From positions 2,658,501 through 2,722,500 of the forward strand of contig NZ_CP104883.1 of the NCBI RefSeq assembly GCF_025449335.1: 64,000 nucleotides of DNA, written 5' to 3'. This DNA is from Bartonella sp. HY328 (lineage in GTDB: Bacteria; Pseudomonadota; Alphaproteobacteria; Rhizobiales; Rhizobiaceae). The notes beneath the pieces were generated by a model, which saw only the letters and a list, made by a program, of their open reading frames with translations, was not told the origin of the DNA and made no database searches. Shown here piece by piece: positions 7,982-16,208 of this stretch. Both the position numbers and the translations under genes were made by a program. Position 1 is the stretch's first letter. Every line of letters starts with the position of its first letter.

Positions 7982-8488
7982 ATGATTCGAATTGTTGGCA
8001 TAGATCCAGGTTTACGCAATACCGGCTGGGGCATAATTGAAAGTGAAGGCAATAAGCTTAGTTTCATTAGTGCTGGCACGGTTAAATCTAATGATAAAAG
8101 TGATCTTGCTTCAAGGCTTTGCCAATTGCATGATGGTTTATATGAGGTATTGCGCAAATTTGTGCCGAATGAAGCCGCGGTTGAGCATACTTTTGTTAAT
8201 AAGGATGCAACCGCAACACTCAAATTGGGTCAAGCACGCGGCATTGCCATGCTGGTGCCTGCTCTTTATGGCTTGCCTGTTAGTGAATATGCGCCTAATG
8301 CTGTTAAAAAGGCAGTAATTGGTGTTGGTCATGGCGAAAAACAGCAAATCCACATGATGGTAAAGGTTTTAATGCCCCGCGCAACCTTCGATTCCAGCGA
8401 TGCGGCAGATGCCTTGGCAATTGCTATTTGTCATTCCCATAATCGCCAAACATTGGCATTAAAAGACCGCATGCGGGTAAGTGCATAA
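7982..8488 (+). CDS. ruvC: Crossover junction endodeoxyribonuclease RuvC
   Basis: RuvC cuts Holliday junctions during homologous recombination. The 168-residue protein keeps the RNase H-like fold and all four acidic catalytic residues: D8 in IVGIDPGLRNTGWG, E68 in AAVEHTFVNKD, and D140 and D143 in DSSDAADALAIA. The length is normal for the family. It is the first gene of ruvC-ruvA-ruvB-ybgC, with its stop 10 bp before the ruvA ATG. The ribosome binding site is weak (AAAGG well upstream). Confidence 0.96.
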   Translation: MIRIVGIDPGLRNTGWGIIESEGNKLSFISAGTVKSNDKSDLASRLCQLHDGLYEVLRKFVPNEAAVEHTFVNKDATATLKLGQARGIAMLVPALYGLPVSEYAPNAVKKAVIGVGHGEKQQIHMMVKVLMPRATFDSSDAADALAIAICHSHNRQTLALKDRMRVSA

Positions 8489-8498
8489 AGGTGAACAT

Positions 8499-9116
8499 AT
8501 GATTGGTAAGCTAAAAGGTATTATTGACGACATTGGCGATGATCATATCATTCTTGATGTCCATGGTGTGGGCTATGTTGTCTTTTTATCTAACCGCACG
8601 CTGGCGACCTTAGGCTCGTTAGGGGAAGCGGTAACGCTTTTTATTGAAACCCATGTACGTGAAGATTTTATTCGTCTTTATGGTTTTACCACCAAGCTTG
8701 ATCAGGAATGGTTTAAAATTTTGCAAAATGTGCAAGGCGTTGGTGCAAAAGTTGCCCTTGCAGTTATTGCAACCTTGAGTGCTGGCGAACTTGCCAACGC
8801 TATTGCCCTGCGCGACATTGCGATGATTTCACGCGCCCCCGGGGTTGGCAAAAAAGTAGCAGAGCGTATGATTACTGAATTACAAGGCAAAGCACCAGCT
8901 TTTTCAACCATTAGCAATGAAAATTTTGGCATGCTTGAAGATATTGGCAATGCAAGTGCCCCCTCCTTTGTTGCTGATGCTGTTTCGGCACTTACTAATC
9001 TTGGCTATTCACGCGAGCAGGCAGCCAATGCCATCGCAAGCGCCTTGAAGCAAGCTGGAGAAGAAGCTCCGTCTGCCACCCTAATCCGGCTTGGGCTTAA
9101 GGAATTATCAAGGTAA
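8499..9116 (+). CDS. ruvA: Holliday junction branch migration protein RuvA
   Basis: RuvA is the tetrameric junction-binding partner of RuvB. The 205-residue protein begins MIGKLKGIIDDIGDDHIILDV (N-terminal OB fold), has two helix-hairpin-helix motifs (LQNVQGVGAKVALAVI and ISRAPGVGKKVAERMITEL) around residues 70-125, and a C-terminal domain (about 155-205, ALTNLGYSREQA) that contacts RuvB. A GTG at 8481 would extend the frame, but AAAGG lies just before the ATG at 8499 and the family starts here. It overlaps nothing and is followed 6 bp later by ruvB. Confidence 0.96.
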   Translation: MIGKLKGIIDDIGDDHIILDVHGVGYVVFLSNRTLATLGSLGEAVTLFIETHVREDFIRLYGFTTKLDQEWFKILQNVQGVGAKVALAVIATLSAGELANAIALRDIAMISRAPGVGKKVAERMITELQGKAPAFSTISNENFGMLEDIGNASAPSFVADAVSALTNLGYSREQAANAIASALKQAGEEAPSATLIRLGLKELSR

Positions 9117-9122
9117 ATAAAT

Positions 9123-10172
9123 ATGGAAAAGCCCGATAGATTGATTGCAGCCGATAAACGCGGTGAAGATGCAGATACAAGTTTACGCCCGCAAACCCTT
9201 GATGATTTTGTTGGTCAAGCTGCAGCGCGCGCTAATCTTAAGATTTTTATTGAAGCCGCGAAGGTGCGCAATGAAGCATTGGATCATGTTTTATTTGTTG
9301 GCCCTCCCGGTCTTGGTAAAACCACCCTTGCACAAATCATGGCAAAGGAATTAGGCGTTAATTTTCGTTCAACCTCGGGTCCTGTTATCGCTAAGGCTGG
9401 CGATCTTGCTGCGCTGTTAACCAATTTAGAAGAACGAGATGTATTGTTTATTGACGAAATACATCGTTTAAGCCCAGCGGTTGAAGAAATTCTGTATCCT
9501 GCGATGGAAGATTTCCAGCTGGATCTTATCATTGGTGAAGGACCAGCCGCACGCTCGGTCAAAATTGACTTAGCACGCTTTACTCTTGTTGCCGCCACCA
9601 CCCGTCTTGGCCTGCTCACTACGCCACTGCGTGACCGCTTTGGTATTCCAGTACGTCTTAACTTCTATACGGTGGATGAATTGGAACTCATAGTACGGCG
9701 TGGTGCCCGTATTATGAGTATGCAAATTAGCGATGATGGTGCCCGCGAAATTGCCCGCCGCGCTCGTGGCACGCCGCGTATTGCTGGCCGATTATTGCGC
9801 CGCGTGCGTGATTTTGCCTTGGTGGCAAAAACCAATATTATTGATAGTAAAATTGCCGATGAATCCTTATCGAGGCTCGAGGTTGATAATCTTGGGTTAG
9901 ACCAACTCGACCGCCGCTACCTATTTATGATTGCCCAAAATTTCGGCGGCGGCCCCGTAGGTATTGAAACCATTGCCGCAGGATTATCAGAGCCGCGCGA
10001 TGCTATTGAAGATATTATCGAACCTTACCTAATCCAACAAGGCTTTATCCAGCGCACACCGCGTGGCCGTGTGTTGACGCAAAATGCATGGCGGCATTTG
10101 GGTCTGCGCGCGCCTGAAAATATGATTGGCGCTGCTCAAATTGGACTTTTTGATGATGAAGAAAGCAATTAA
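9123..10172 (+). CDS. ruvB: Holliday junction branch migration ATPase RuvB
   Basis: RuvB is the AAA+ motor that drives branch migration with RuvA. Seen in the 349-residue protein: the N-terminal LRPQTLDDFVGQ, Walker A GPPGLGKTT at 60-68, Walker B VLFIDEIHRL with D111 and E112, sensor 1 and arginine finger in VAATTRLGLLTTPLRDRFG, and the C-terminal winged-helix DNA-binding domain with PYLIQQGFIQRTPRGR. Length and all motifs are standard. Confidence 0.98.
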   Translation: MEKPDRLIAADKRGEDADTSLRPQTLDDFVGQAAARANLKIFIEAAKVRNEALDHVLFVGPPGLGKTTLAQIMAKELGVNFRSTSGPVIAKAGDLAALLTNLEERDVLFIDEIHRLSPAVEEILYPAMEDFQLDLIIGEGPAARSVKIDLARFTLVAATTRLGLLTTPLRDRFGIPVRLNFYTVDELELIVRRGARIMSMQISDDGAREIARRARGTPRIAGRLLRRVRDFALVAKTNIIDSKIADESLSRLEVDNLGLDQLDRRYLFMIAQNFGGGPVGIETIAAGLSEPRDAIEDIIEPYLIQQGFIQRTPRGRVLTQNAWRHLGLRAPENMIGAAQIGLFDDEESN

Positions 10173-10234
10173 CCCTGCTTTACGTCATCCGTCAAAAACG
10201 CAATAGAACCGCAAAAACAAAAAGAGAAATAACT

Positions 10235-10690
10235 ATGATAGATATCAGCGACACTCAAAAAAATATTGCCTTTTGCGGCGAAATTAAAGACGGTATTCAT
10301 CAGCTAATGGTGCGGGTTTATTATGCAGATACCGATTTTTCAGGCGTCGTCTATCATGGGCGCTATCTTGAGTTTTTTGAGCGCGGCCGCACGGAATTTT
10401 TACGCCTTTCTGATATTCACCATCACATCATGGCAGAAGCTGGCCCCAATGAAGCAGTGGCTTGGATTGTGCGCCGCATGTCGCTTGATTTTGCCTCACC
10501 TGCTAAAATCGACGATGTTTTATGTGTTGAAACCACAATCAGCCATGTAAGTGCGGCACGGGTTAAAATGCAGCAGCGAATTTTACGCGGTGATAAATTA
10601 TTGGTTGGCGCCGAGGTGGAGGCAGCAATTATCAATGCTAATGGCCGCCCTCGCCGCTTACCCCTTGCATGGATAGAGCGCTTTCAATAA
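10235..10690 (+). CDS. ybgC: Tol-Pal-associated acyl-CoA thioesterase YbgC
   Basis: The 151-residue hotdog-fold thioesterase has the 4-hydroxybenzoyl-CoA thioesterase-like motif VYYADTDFSGVVYHGRYLEFFERGRTE (residues about 27-53), including the catalytic Asp of the YADTDxxGVVYHxxY signature. It starts at ATG 10235, 62 bp after ruvB. In most Hyphomicrobiales this gene is followed by tolQ-tolR-tolA-tolB-pal; here the next gene is an oxidoreductase, so the tol genes must lie elsewhere. A likely substrate is short-chain or phospholipid-related acyl-CoA, as known for the family. Confidence 0.92.
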   Translation: MIDISDTQKNIAFCGEIKDGIHQLMVRVYYADTDFSGVVYHGRYLEFFERGRTEFLRLSDIHHHIMAEAGPNEAVAWIVRRMSLDFASPAKIDDVLCVETTISHVSAARVKMQQRILRGDKLLVGAEVEAAIINANGRPRRLPLAWIERFQ

Positions 10691-10818
10691 ACTTGATCTA
10701 TTTATTGAGCTAATAGCCTCCCTAAGGCTGACGTTGCCGTTGTTTATACCACAAGATACACTGTTAAATGTCCTAAAGAATGGCATTATGGATGCCAAAA
10801 AATTAAAAGGATTCTGTG

Positions 10819-11820
10819 ATGTTACCAGAAAAGATGACTGCTATTGAAATCAGTGCTTTTGGCGATCCGTCTGTATTAAAGCCTTGTGAAGTTCCCATCC
10901 CCAAACCTAAGGCCAATGAAATATTGGTAAAAATTCATGCTGCTGGCGTTAATCGCCCCGATGTTGCGCAGCGTATGGGCGTTTATCCTGCCCCTGATGG
11001 TGCTTCCCCCCTGCCCGGGCTTGAAATTGCTGGCGAGGTGGTCGCCATGGGTAATGAGGCAAAGCGCTTTAAATTGGGGGCACGTGTTTTTGCACTTATT
11101 GCCGGTGGTGGCTATGCGCAATATGCCACCGTTGATGAAACTATGGCCTTGCCAATGGCAGACCACATGGACTATGTCACAGCTGCTGCAATTCCTGAAA
11201 CATTCTTCACTGTTTGGAGCAATGTGTTTGATCGCGGCGGCCTTAAAAATGGTGAGACATTGCTTATTCATGGTGGCAGCTCGGGCATCGGCACAACGGC
11301 CATACAACTTGGCAAAGCCTTTGGTGCAACAGTCATTATCACCGCAGGATCCAAGCAAAAATGTGATGCCTGCCTTACGCTTGGTGCAGACCATGCAATA
11401 AATTATAAAGAACAAGATTTTGTCACAGAAATAAATCGCATTACGGAAAAAAAGGGCGTTAATCTTATTCTTGATATGGTTGGCGGTGACTATACCGAGC
11501 GTAATTATAAGGTTGCTGCCATTGAAGGGCGCATTGTGCAGATTGCGTTTTTAAATGGCCATAAGGCAACTATTAATCTCAATGATCTTATGCGAAAGCG
11601 ATTGATTCATACAGGCTCAACTTTGCGTGCTCGCGAAATACCCTTTAAAGCAGCAATTGCCCGTGAATTAGAAACCCATGTCCTACCTTTATTGGCAACA
11701 GGAGCAATCAAACCATTAATTGATGCAGTCTTTCCGCTAAGCAAAGCAGCAAGTGCCCACAGCCTTATGGAAGAAAGCAGCCATATCGGTAAAATTGTTT
11801 TAAAAATTATTGAAGATTAA
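10819..11820 (+). CDS. NAD(P)H:quinone oxidoreductase, zinc-independent MDR family (PIG3-like)
   Basis: The 333-residue protein belongs to the medium-chain dehydrogenase/reductase superfamily. It has the N-terminal GroES-like domain (ILVKIHAAGVNRPDVAQRMG, about 36-55; PGLEIAGEVV) and a Rossmann domain with LIHGGSSGIGTTAIQLGKAFG (about 149-169) for NADPH. The zinc-binding cysteines of alcohol dehydrogenases are absent. The sequence order (VNRPDxxQRxG, HGGSSGIG) is that of PIG3-like quinone oxidoreductases. ATG 10819 was chosen over GTG 10816 because AAAAGG sits 8 bases before it. It is followed by a strong terminator. Confidence 0.88.
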   Translation: MLPEKMTAIEISAFGDPSVLKPCEVPIPKPKANEILVKIHAAGVNRPDVAQRMGVYPAPDGASPLPGLEIAGEVVAMGNEAKRFKLGARVFALIAGGGYAQYATVDETMALPMADHMDYVTAAAIPETFFTVWSNVFDRGGLKNGETLLIHGGSSGIGTTAIQLGKAFGATVIITAGSKQKCDACLTLGADHAINYKEQDFVTEINRITEKKGVNLILDMVGGDYTERNYKVAAIEGRIVQIAFLNGHKATINLNDLMRKRLIHTGSTLRAREIPFKAAIARELETHVLPLLATGAIKPLIDAVFPLSKAASAHSLMEESSHIGKIVLKIIED

Positions 11821-11834
11821 TTAATACATAAAAT

Positions 11835-11869
11835 AAAACGCCGATTTGAAATTTCAAATCGGCGTTTTT
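11835..11869 (+). terminator. Rho-independent terminator after quinone oxidoreductase
   Basis: A perfect 30-bp palindrome (AACGCCGATTTGAAA and its complement) forms a stem, followed by a T-run. It is likely bidirectional because an A-run precedes it. Confidence 0.85.
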
Positions 11870-11989
11870 CATTCGAAAACACTGCACATTTACACTGTAT
11901 TCTATCAGTATAAAAATTAGAATTTTTTACATTCGAATATTAATTAATGATTTTATGGGTAAACTTAGCCTATTGAATAAGCCTTTATT

Positions 11990-12400
11990 TTAAATACCAT
12001 CCTGCTGTATCTTATTGCCATCTTTGTCAGTAAAATTACCAGTAAGGATTAGGATAAAATCAATTATGGTCCAAATACCAGTAATAAATAAACCAAAAAA
12101 AGTACAGGTTAAAACAAGCATCAAAATGCCGGTACCAACTTTACCAACCATAAACCGATGGACACCAAAAACACCAAAGAACCAGCATACAAGGGCTAAA
12201 ACGAGCTTGGATTTTGCATTACTTGTTTGTAACGGAAAAATGCTTTTCGCCTCATTACCATGCTCAATAAAATCAACTTGCAGACCAGCATAAGGCTCTG
12301 AATTACCAGCCCAATCAAGACGTACAAACTCATAACGATTGCCATCTTGGCCGGAAATCATGCCGCGATTTTGTTCAAAACTAAGAATTGTTCCGCGCAT
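11990..12400 (-). CDS. TM2 domain membrane protein with N-terminal cold-shock-like domain
   Basis: The 136-residue protein has two parts. Residues 1-57 (MRGTILSFEQNRGMISGQDG onwards, with FVRLDW) resemble a short cold-shock/OB-fold domain. Residues 62-125 form a TM2 domain: a first span (about 65-82) ending in FFGVFGVHRFMVGKVGTG, then a second span (about 92-118) with the conserved ITGIWTIIDFILI pattern, and GNFTDKDGN after it. TM2 proteins are inner-membrane proteins of unknown biochemical role. The gene is monocistronic. The domain pairing suggests nucleic-acid or ligand sensing at the membrane, but this is inference. Confidence 0.85.
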   Translation of the reverse strand: MRGTILSFEQNRGMISGQDGNRYEFVRLDWAGNSEPYAGLQVDFIEHGNEAKSIFPLQTSNAKSKLVLALVCWFFGVFGVHRFMVGKVGTGILMLVLTCTFFGLFITGIWTIIDFILILTGNFTDKDGNKIQQDGI

Positions 12401-12614
12401 AGTAACTCCTTATGCGTCAAAATTTATAATAAGTCTTTATACGAATAGAACAATTCATATGCAATAATAATATATAAAAATTTAATCTTACAGACGATTT
12501 CCTATGAATAAAATTTCAAATTTTAATCATTCTAAAATATATAAACAATATTATTGCTTTGAGCTTTCAATAAAATAGCAAATAATTATTTTTAGTAAAT
12601 GCTAATAAATTATT

Positions 12615-13046
12615 TTACAAGCAGCTTTCTGCCGCTTCCTCAACCTGTTCCATATCCTTATCGGATAATCCAAAATGATTACCAATTTCGTAAATAAGAA
12701 TTTGTGTAATAATGTCGCCTAATGTTTCAGGATTTTCTGACCAATAGTCGAGTATCGCACGGCGAAAAATTGTCATCCGATTTTGCTGTTCACCTGTTGG
12801 GAAACTAAACCGCTCACCGATGCCATTGCCTTCAAAAAGACCCAGCAATTCAAATGGCGAATCCAACCCCATATCTTCGATAATTTGGTCTTCAGGAAAA
12901 TCTGTTACATTAATAATTAAATCCCCACATAAAGCGCGGAATTTTTCCGGTAATTGAGCATAAGCCTCAATTGTAAGAGAATCTAGTTCGCCAAGAGACG
13001 GGGCAAGCTTTACTTTCCAATCTCGGCTTTGGTCGATACGCGCCAT
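12615..13046 (-). CDS. Zincin-like (DUF1025/Zincin_1) protein with degenerate HExxH motif
   Basis: The 143-residue protein starts MARIDQSRDWKVKLAPS and closely follows the alphaproteobacterial metallopeptidase-like family (LDYWSENPETLGDIITQIL, then FGLSDKDM). The family's zinc site normally reads HEIGHHFGL; here it reads YEIGNHFGL, so both histidines of HExxH are replaced (CAC to TAC and CAT to AAT type changes, each a single substitution). The Glu is kept. The frame is otherwise intact, so the protein is probably made but cannot bind zinc in the usual way. A TTG at 13076 would lengthen it by ten residues; the ATG at 13046 matches the family start. Confidence 0.85.
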   Translation of the reverse strand: MARIDQSRDWKVKLAPSLGELDSLTIEAYAQLPEKFRALCGDLIINVTDFPEDQIIEDMGLDSPFELLGLFEGNGIGERFSFPTGEQQNRMTIFRRAILDYWSENPETLGDIITQILIYEIGNHFGLSDKDMEQVEEAAESCL

Positions 13047-13281
13047 ATAATACTTACTTTCAAACCCATCAGGCAATTTTGTTTGATATATCGCGTCGGT
13101 TTGAAATTACCAATAGTTTTAATCCAAATCGGTAAAGAAATACGAGGAATATAAACAAGATTACATTTTTTATGACGTATAGATTAACGCCAGCGTGACA
13201 TCCAATACGGAGCTATACAAAAAATAATTTTCAACGATGATATTGTATAGGATAAATTTAAGCCAGAGCTAAACAAAATCA

Positions 13282-13311
13282 AGGTACAGAACAACAATAT
13301 GTTCTGTACCT
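13282..13311 (-). terminator. Hairpin terminator downstream of leuD
   Basis: A perfect 11-bp stem (AGGTACAGAAC / GTTCTGTACCT) with an 8-base loop starts 26 bp after the leuD stop, followed on the minus strand by TGATTTTG. The T-run is interrupted. Confidence 0.6.
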
Positions 13312-13336
13312 GTTAAAAAAATTATATATTGCGCAT

Positions 13337-13942
13337 CTATGCCCAGGGATGAATTTGCGCTTCACTTTTTTCAAAGGTATCAATTTCAGACACTTTTTGC
13401 AAAGTCAAACCAATATCATCAAGACCATTAAGCATACAATGACGGCGGAATTCATCAATAGAAAATTTAACAACACCGCCATCTGGTCGTCTAATTTCCT
13501 GCGTTTCAAGATCAACACTTAATGTTGCATTTGATCCCAGTGTTGCGTCATCAAGCAAAGATTCTAGCTCTTCTTGCGATACCTTAATTGGCAAAATACC
13601 GTTTTTGAAACAGTTATTGTAAAAAATATCGGCAAAAGATGTCGAGATAACACAACGAATACCAAAATCTGCAAGTGCCCAAGGCGCATGCTCGCGCGAA
13701 GAGCCGCAGCCAAAATTATCACCTGTTACGAGAATTTGCGCATGTTGATAAGCAGGTTGATTAAGCACGAAATCAGGATTATCAGAACCATCCTCATTAT
13801 AGCGCAGCTCTGCAAAAAGACCTTTTCCAAGCCCAGTGCGTTTAATCGTTTTAAGATAATCCTTTGGAATGATCATATCTGTGTCGATATTGACAATTGG
13901 CAAGGCAGCAGCAACGCCAGTGAGCTTTGTAAATTTTTCCAT
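13337..13942 (-). CDS. leuD: 3-isopropylmalate dehydratase small subunit
   Basis: LeuD pairs with LeuC to isomerise 2-isopropylmalate to 3-isopropylmalate in leucine synthesis. The 201-residue protein has VNIDTDMIIPKDYLKTIKR near the start, GDNFGCGSSREHAPWAL (about 74-90), the aconitase swivel-domain signature, and ISTSFADIFYNNCFKNGILP. The length is normal for the family. It stands alone, without leuC or leuB beside it, and is followed by a hairpin terminator. It implies the organism keeps leucine biosynthesis. Confidence 0.96.
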   Translation of the reverse strand: MEKFTKLTGVAAALPIVNIDTDMIIPKDYLKTIKRTGLGKGLFAELRYNEDGSDNPDFVLNQPAYQHAQILVTGDNFGCGSSREHAPWALADFGIRCVISTSFADIFYNNCFKNGILPIKVSQEELESLLDDATLGSNATLSVDLETQEIRRPDGGVVKFSIDEFRRHCMLNGLDDIGLTLQKVSEIDTFEKSEAQIHPWA

Positions 13943-14122
13943 ATGTCTACCCTCAATGGCTGGAATTTTAAACTCTTTTACTACTCTTACAGTAACAAGT
14001 CAAAATTCTTTGTTTAACAAATGGGATTTTTAGAACAATTCGCAAGAAGTATAAACCCTTTTTTACAAATTATTTTATTTATCCCATTTATCAACCCAAC
14101 CAGAATTTAATTTCAAGATAGA

Positions 14123-15880
14123 TCAGATATCATCAACCGAAAATTCAAGCGGTGAAGCTGGTTGGCTTTTTGCAATCGGTGTCAACCGCTCAAATGCCCA
14201 ATAGACTTCATTCACCTTGGCAATATCGCAAGAGATTACAATTTGCCGAGTTTTAGTTGGGCCTTTAAGGCCGCAAAAATAAATAGAGTCTTCCAAGTGA
14301 TGTGGTGCATCCGTTTGAAAACTCCAAATGTCAGCTCCCATGACCTCTAAGCGCAATGCGCCATTTTCGCGGCGACTAACCTCGACATCTGGATGCAAAT
14401 GAAAGCGGATGGTGGCTATATTTTTTGACCCCTTAAAAGATTGAGCCTTGTTAGCTTTCAAAAATGAATCGGCACCTTCCAAAACCATGCCATCATTTGA
14501 CAACATCATGGTGCGTTGATGCAATAGATTAAAGCTGCGAGCATAGCCATCATGAAGCGCAATAAAACCTGCTTGCCCGTCTTGCTCAAGCCGTTTAACA
14601 ATCACCTTGGAAGGCCCAGAGGTAATAGCGCTATCTGCACGCCCAAGCCGGCGAAACCGACATGAAGAAGTATCATTAATGGTTGCAGTCGAATGAGCAG
14701 CAGTTAACCGGCCAAAAAACCGAAAATCTTCCGGTCCATAAGGATCAACACCGCAATTGACAACGAATTTTTTAATGCCTGATGACAATTCAAAAGACAG
14801 ACACCCTGCATTAGCTGTCTTAGAAATCGCGCCATTTGGGGTCTTACCCGTATCGGCAAGAATTGTTGTACCACCTGTTGCCAAGCGCTGATAACCTGAA
14901 TGAGGCGCATGACTAAACGGATTGCCTGCTGTTTCATCGGATTGCAAAATAATATCAAGACGATCGGATAGTAAAGGACCAACACCGTTAAAATTGCCAA
15001 TACTTTGATCGCGATGCTGAAAAAAACGCAAGGCAGGCAGCATACGTTCAACTGCTGCATGTAAAATTTCCGGCACTTCTTCTCCGCCTTGAGCAAAGCA
15101 ATGACGCAGTGCAATAAGATGCGATAAAAGCATTAATAAAATAGCCGGATTTCGCGAAATATGACCACCATCAGGCAAGATTTGCCTTTGCAATTCACGT
15201 TCTAACTTGCCAATTGTACGTTTTGCAACCCTTGGCGAAACAGGTAGAGCTAAAGCCGCCATGGTAAGCGCAACATGGGCAAGCAAACGATGTTCAGTCA
15301 TATCCATGGTTTTAACAACGGTGCGTAAATAACGCACCTGTAAACCAAGCGATCTTAAAAAACGCTTTTTAAATGCTGCATTGCCGCTTTCATAAAGAAT
15401 ATCGGAATAGGTGAGCCAAGAAATAATACGCCCAGCCGTGACCGCACCATCCCAAATATTGCCTTGTATACGCTTGCCACAAATGTCAATCCAGTCACTT
15501 AAAAGCGAGCGTGCATGGGCATTGGCAAGTTCAGTTTGTGCGGCTGCCATATGGCGTAACCAACTAAAATCATGCAAAGCATTTTGCCACTCTCTTGTGG
15601 GGGGCACAACGACAAACGGCGAAATCGAACCCGTTTGAACAATGCGGCCAGCAAGCGGAAACCGACCATGATAAAACTCGTGGGCAAGATATGGATCTGC
15701 CAAATGTAAATCAATTGGACGATTTAAAATCTGTTGCGGCGTAAAGCCACTAAAACGCCACCGGAAGAACGGGCCAACACTAAGACGGCGCGCCCAACGC
15801 TGCACAGCCATAGATGCAGGCGAAGTTTTAAAATCCAAATTGTCCGCGAGCATGGATGTCACAGCTGGATCTCCCGTCAT
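14123..15880 (-). CDS. Heparinase II/III family protein
   Basis: The 585-residue protein matches the Rhizobiales heparinase II/III-like family: an N-terminal alpha-helical toroid domain (about 60-300; FSWLRHMAAAQTELANAHAR, DMTEHRLLAHVALTMAALAL, LPDGGHISRNPAIL) and a C-terminal beta-sandwich domain (about 320-580; SHAPHSGYQRLATGGTTIL, FRFFGRLTAAHSTATINDTSS, FHLHPDVEVSRRENGALRLE). Such proteins are related to polysaccharide lyases; the natural substrate in this group is unknown. No signal peptide is obvious at the chosen ATG. It is monocistronic with 180 bp before leuD. In relatives it often sits beside rsmB and purH, neither seen here. Confidence 0.85.
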   Translation of the reverse strand: MTGDPAVTSMLADNLDFKTSPASMAVQRWARRLSVGPFFRWRFSGFTPQQILNRPIDLHLADPYLAHEFYHGRFPLAGRIVQTGSISPFVVVPPTREWQNALHDFSWLRHMAAAQTELANAHARSLLSDWIDICGKRIQGNIWDGAVTAGRIISWLTYSDILYESGNAAFKKRFLRSLGLQVRYLRTVVKTMDMTEHRLLAHVALTMAALALPVSPRVAKRTIGKLERELQRQILPDGGHISRNPAILLMLLSHLIALRHCFAQGGEEVPEILHAAVERMLPALRFFQHRDQSIGNFNGVGPLLSDRLDIILQSDETAGNPFSHAPHSGYQRLATGGTTILADTGKTPNGAISKTANAGCLSFELSSGIKKFVVNCGVDPYGPEDFRFFGRLTAAHSTATINDTSSCRFRRLGRADSAITSGPSKVIVKRLEQDGQAGFIALHDGYARSFNLLHQRTMMLSNDGMVLEGADSFLKANKAQSFKGSKNIATIRFHLHPDVEVSRRENGALRLEVMGADIWSFQTDAPHHLEDSIYFCGLKGPTKTRQIVISCDIAKVNEVYWAFERLTPIAKSQPASPLEFSVDDI

Positions 15881-16208
15881 TGGCTGGCCGATAAGGCAAG
15901 CAGATTATCAAATCAAATCAGTGGACCATTAGATTGATCCTCTTTCCTTTATAATATCTATAGACTTATGGTGAATGAATAGTTAACAGCATTAACTTTT
16001 CAATTAGTTCACAAGGTCTAAAATCTAACTTTGATAGAAAAGCTATGAACATTATTATTGTTGTATGACGGTTTATATTGCAATGGTTTAATGCAATTGG
16101 CATTTTTGGATACCAGTAAAAACTAAAAAACGCTATTTAAGGGAGTTGCCTTAAATAGCGTAATATGTGTGATATAAATTTCATGCAAATATGGCCAATA
16201 AAGGAGCC
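15881..16208. other. Intergenic region between carboxypeptidase and heparinase-like gene
   Basis: It holds the carboxypeptidase terminator (16125-16160) and probably the heparinase-like gene's promoter. Nothing else was recognised. Confidence 0.5.
16125..16160 (-). terminator. Rho-independent terminator after D,D-carboxypeptidase
   Basis: A 12-bp stem (CGCTATTTAAGG / CCTTAAATAGCG, 6-base loop) is followed on the minus strand by TTTTTTAG. Confidence 0.85.
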
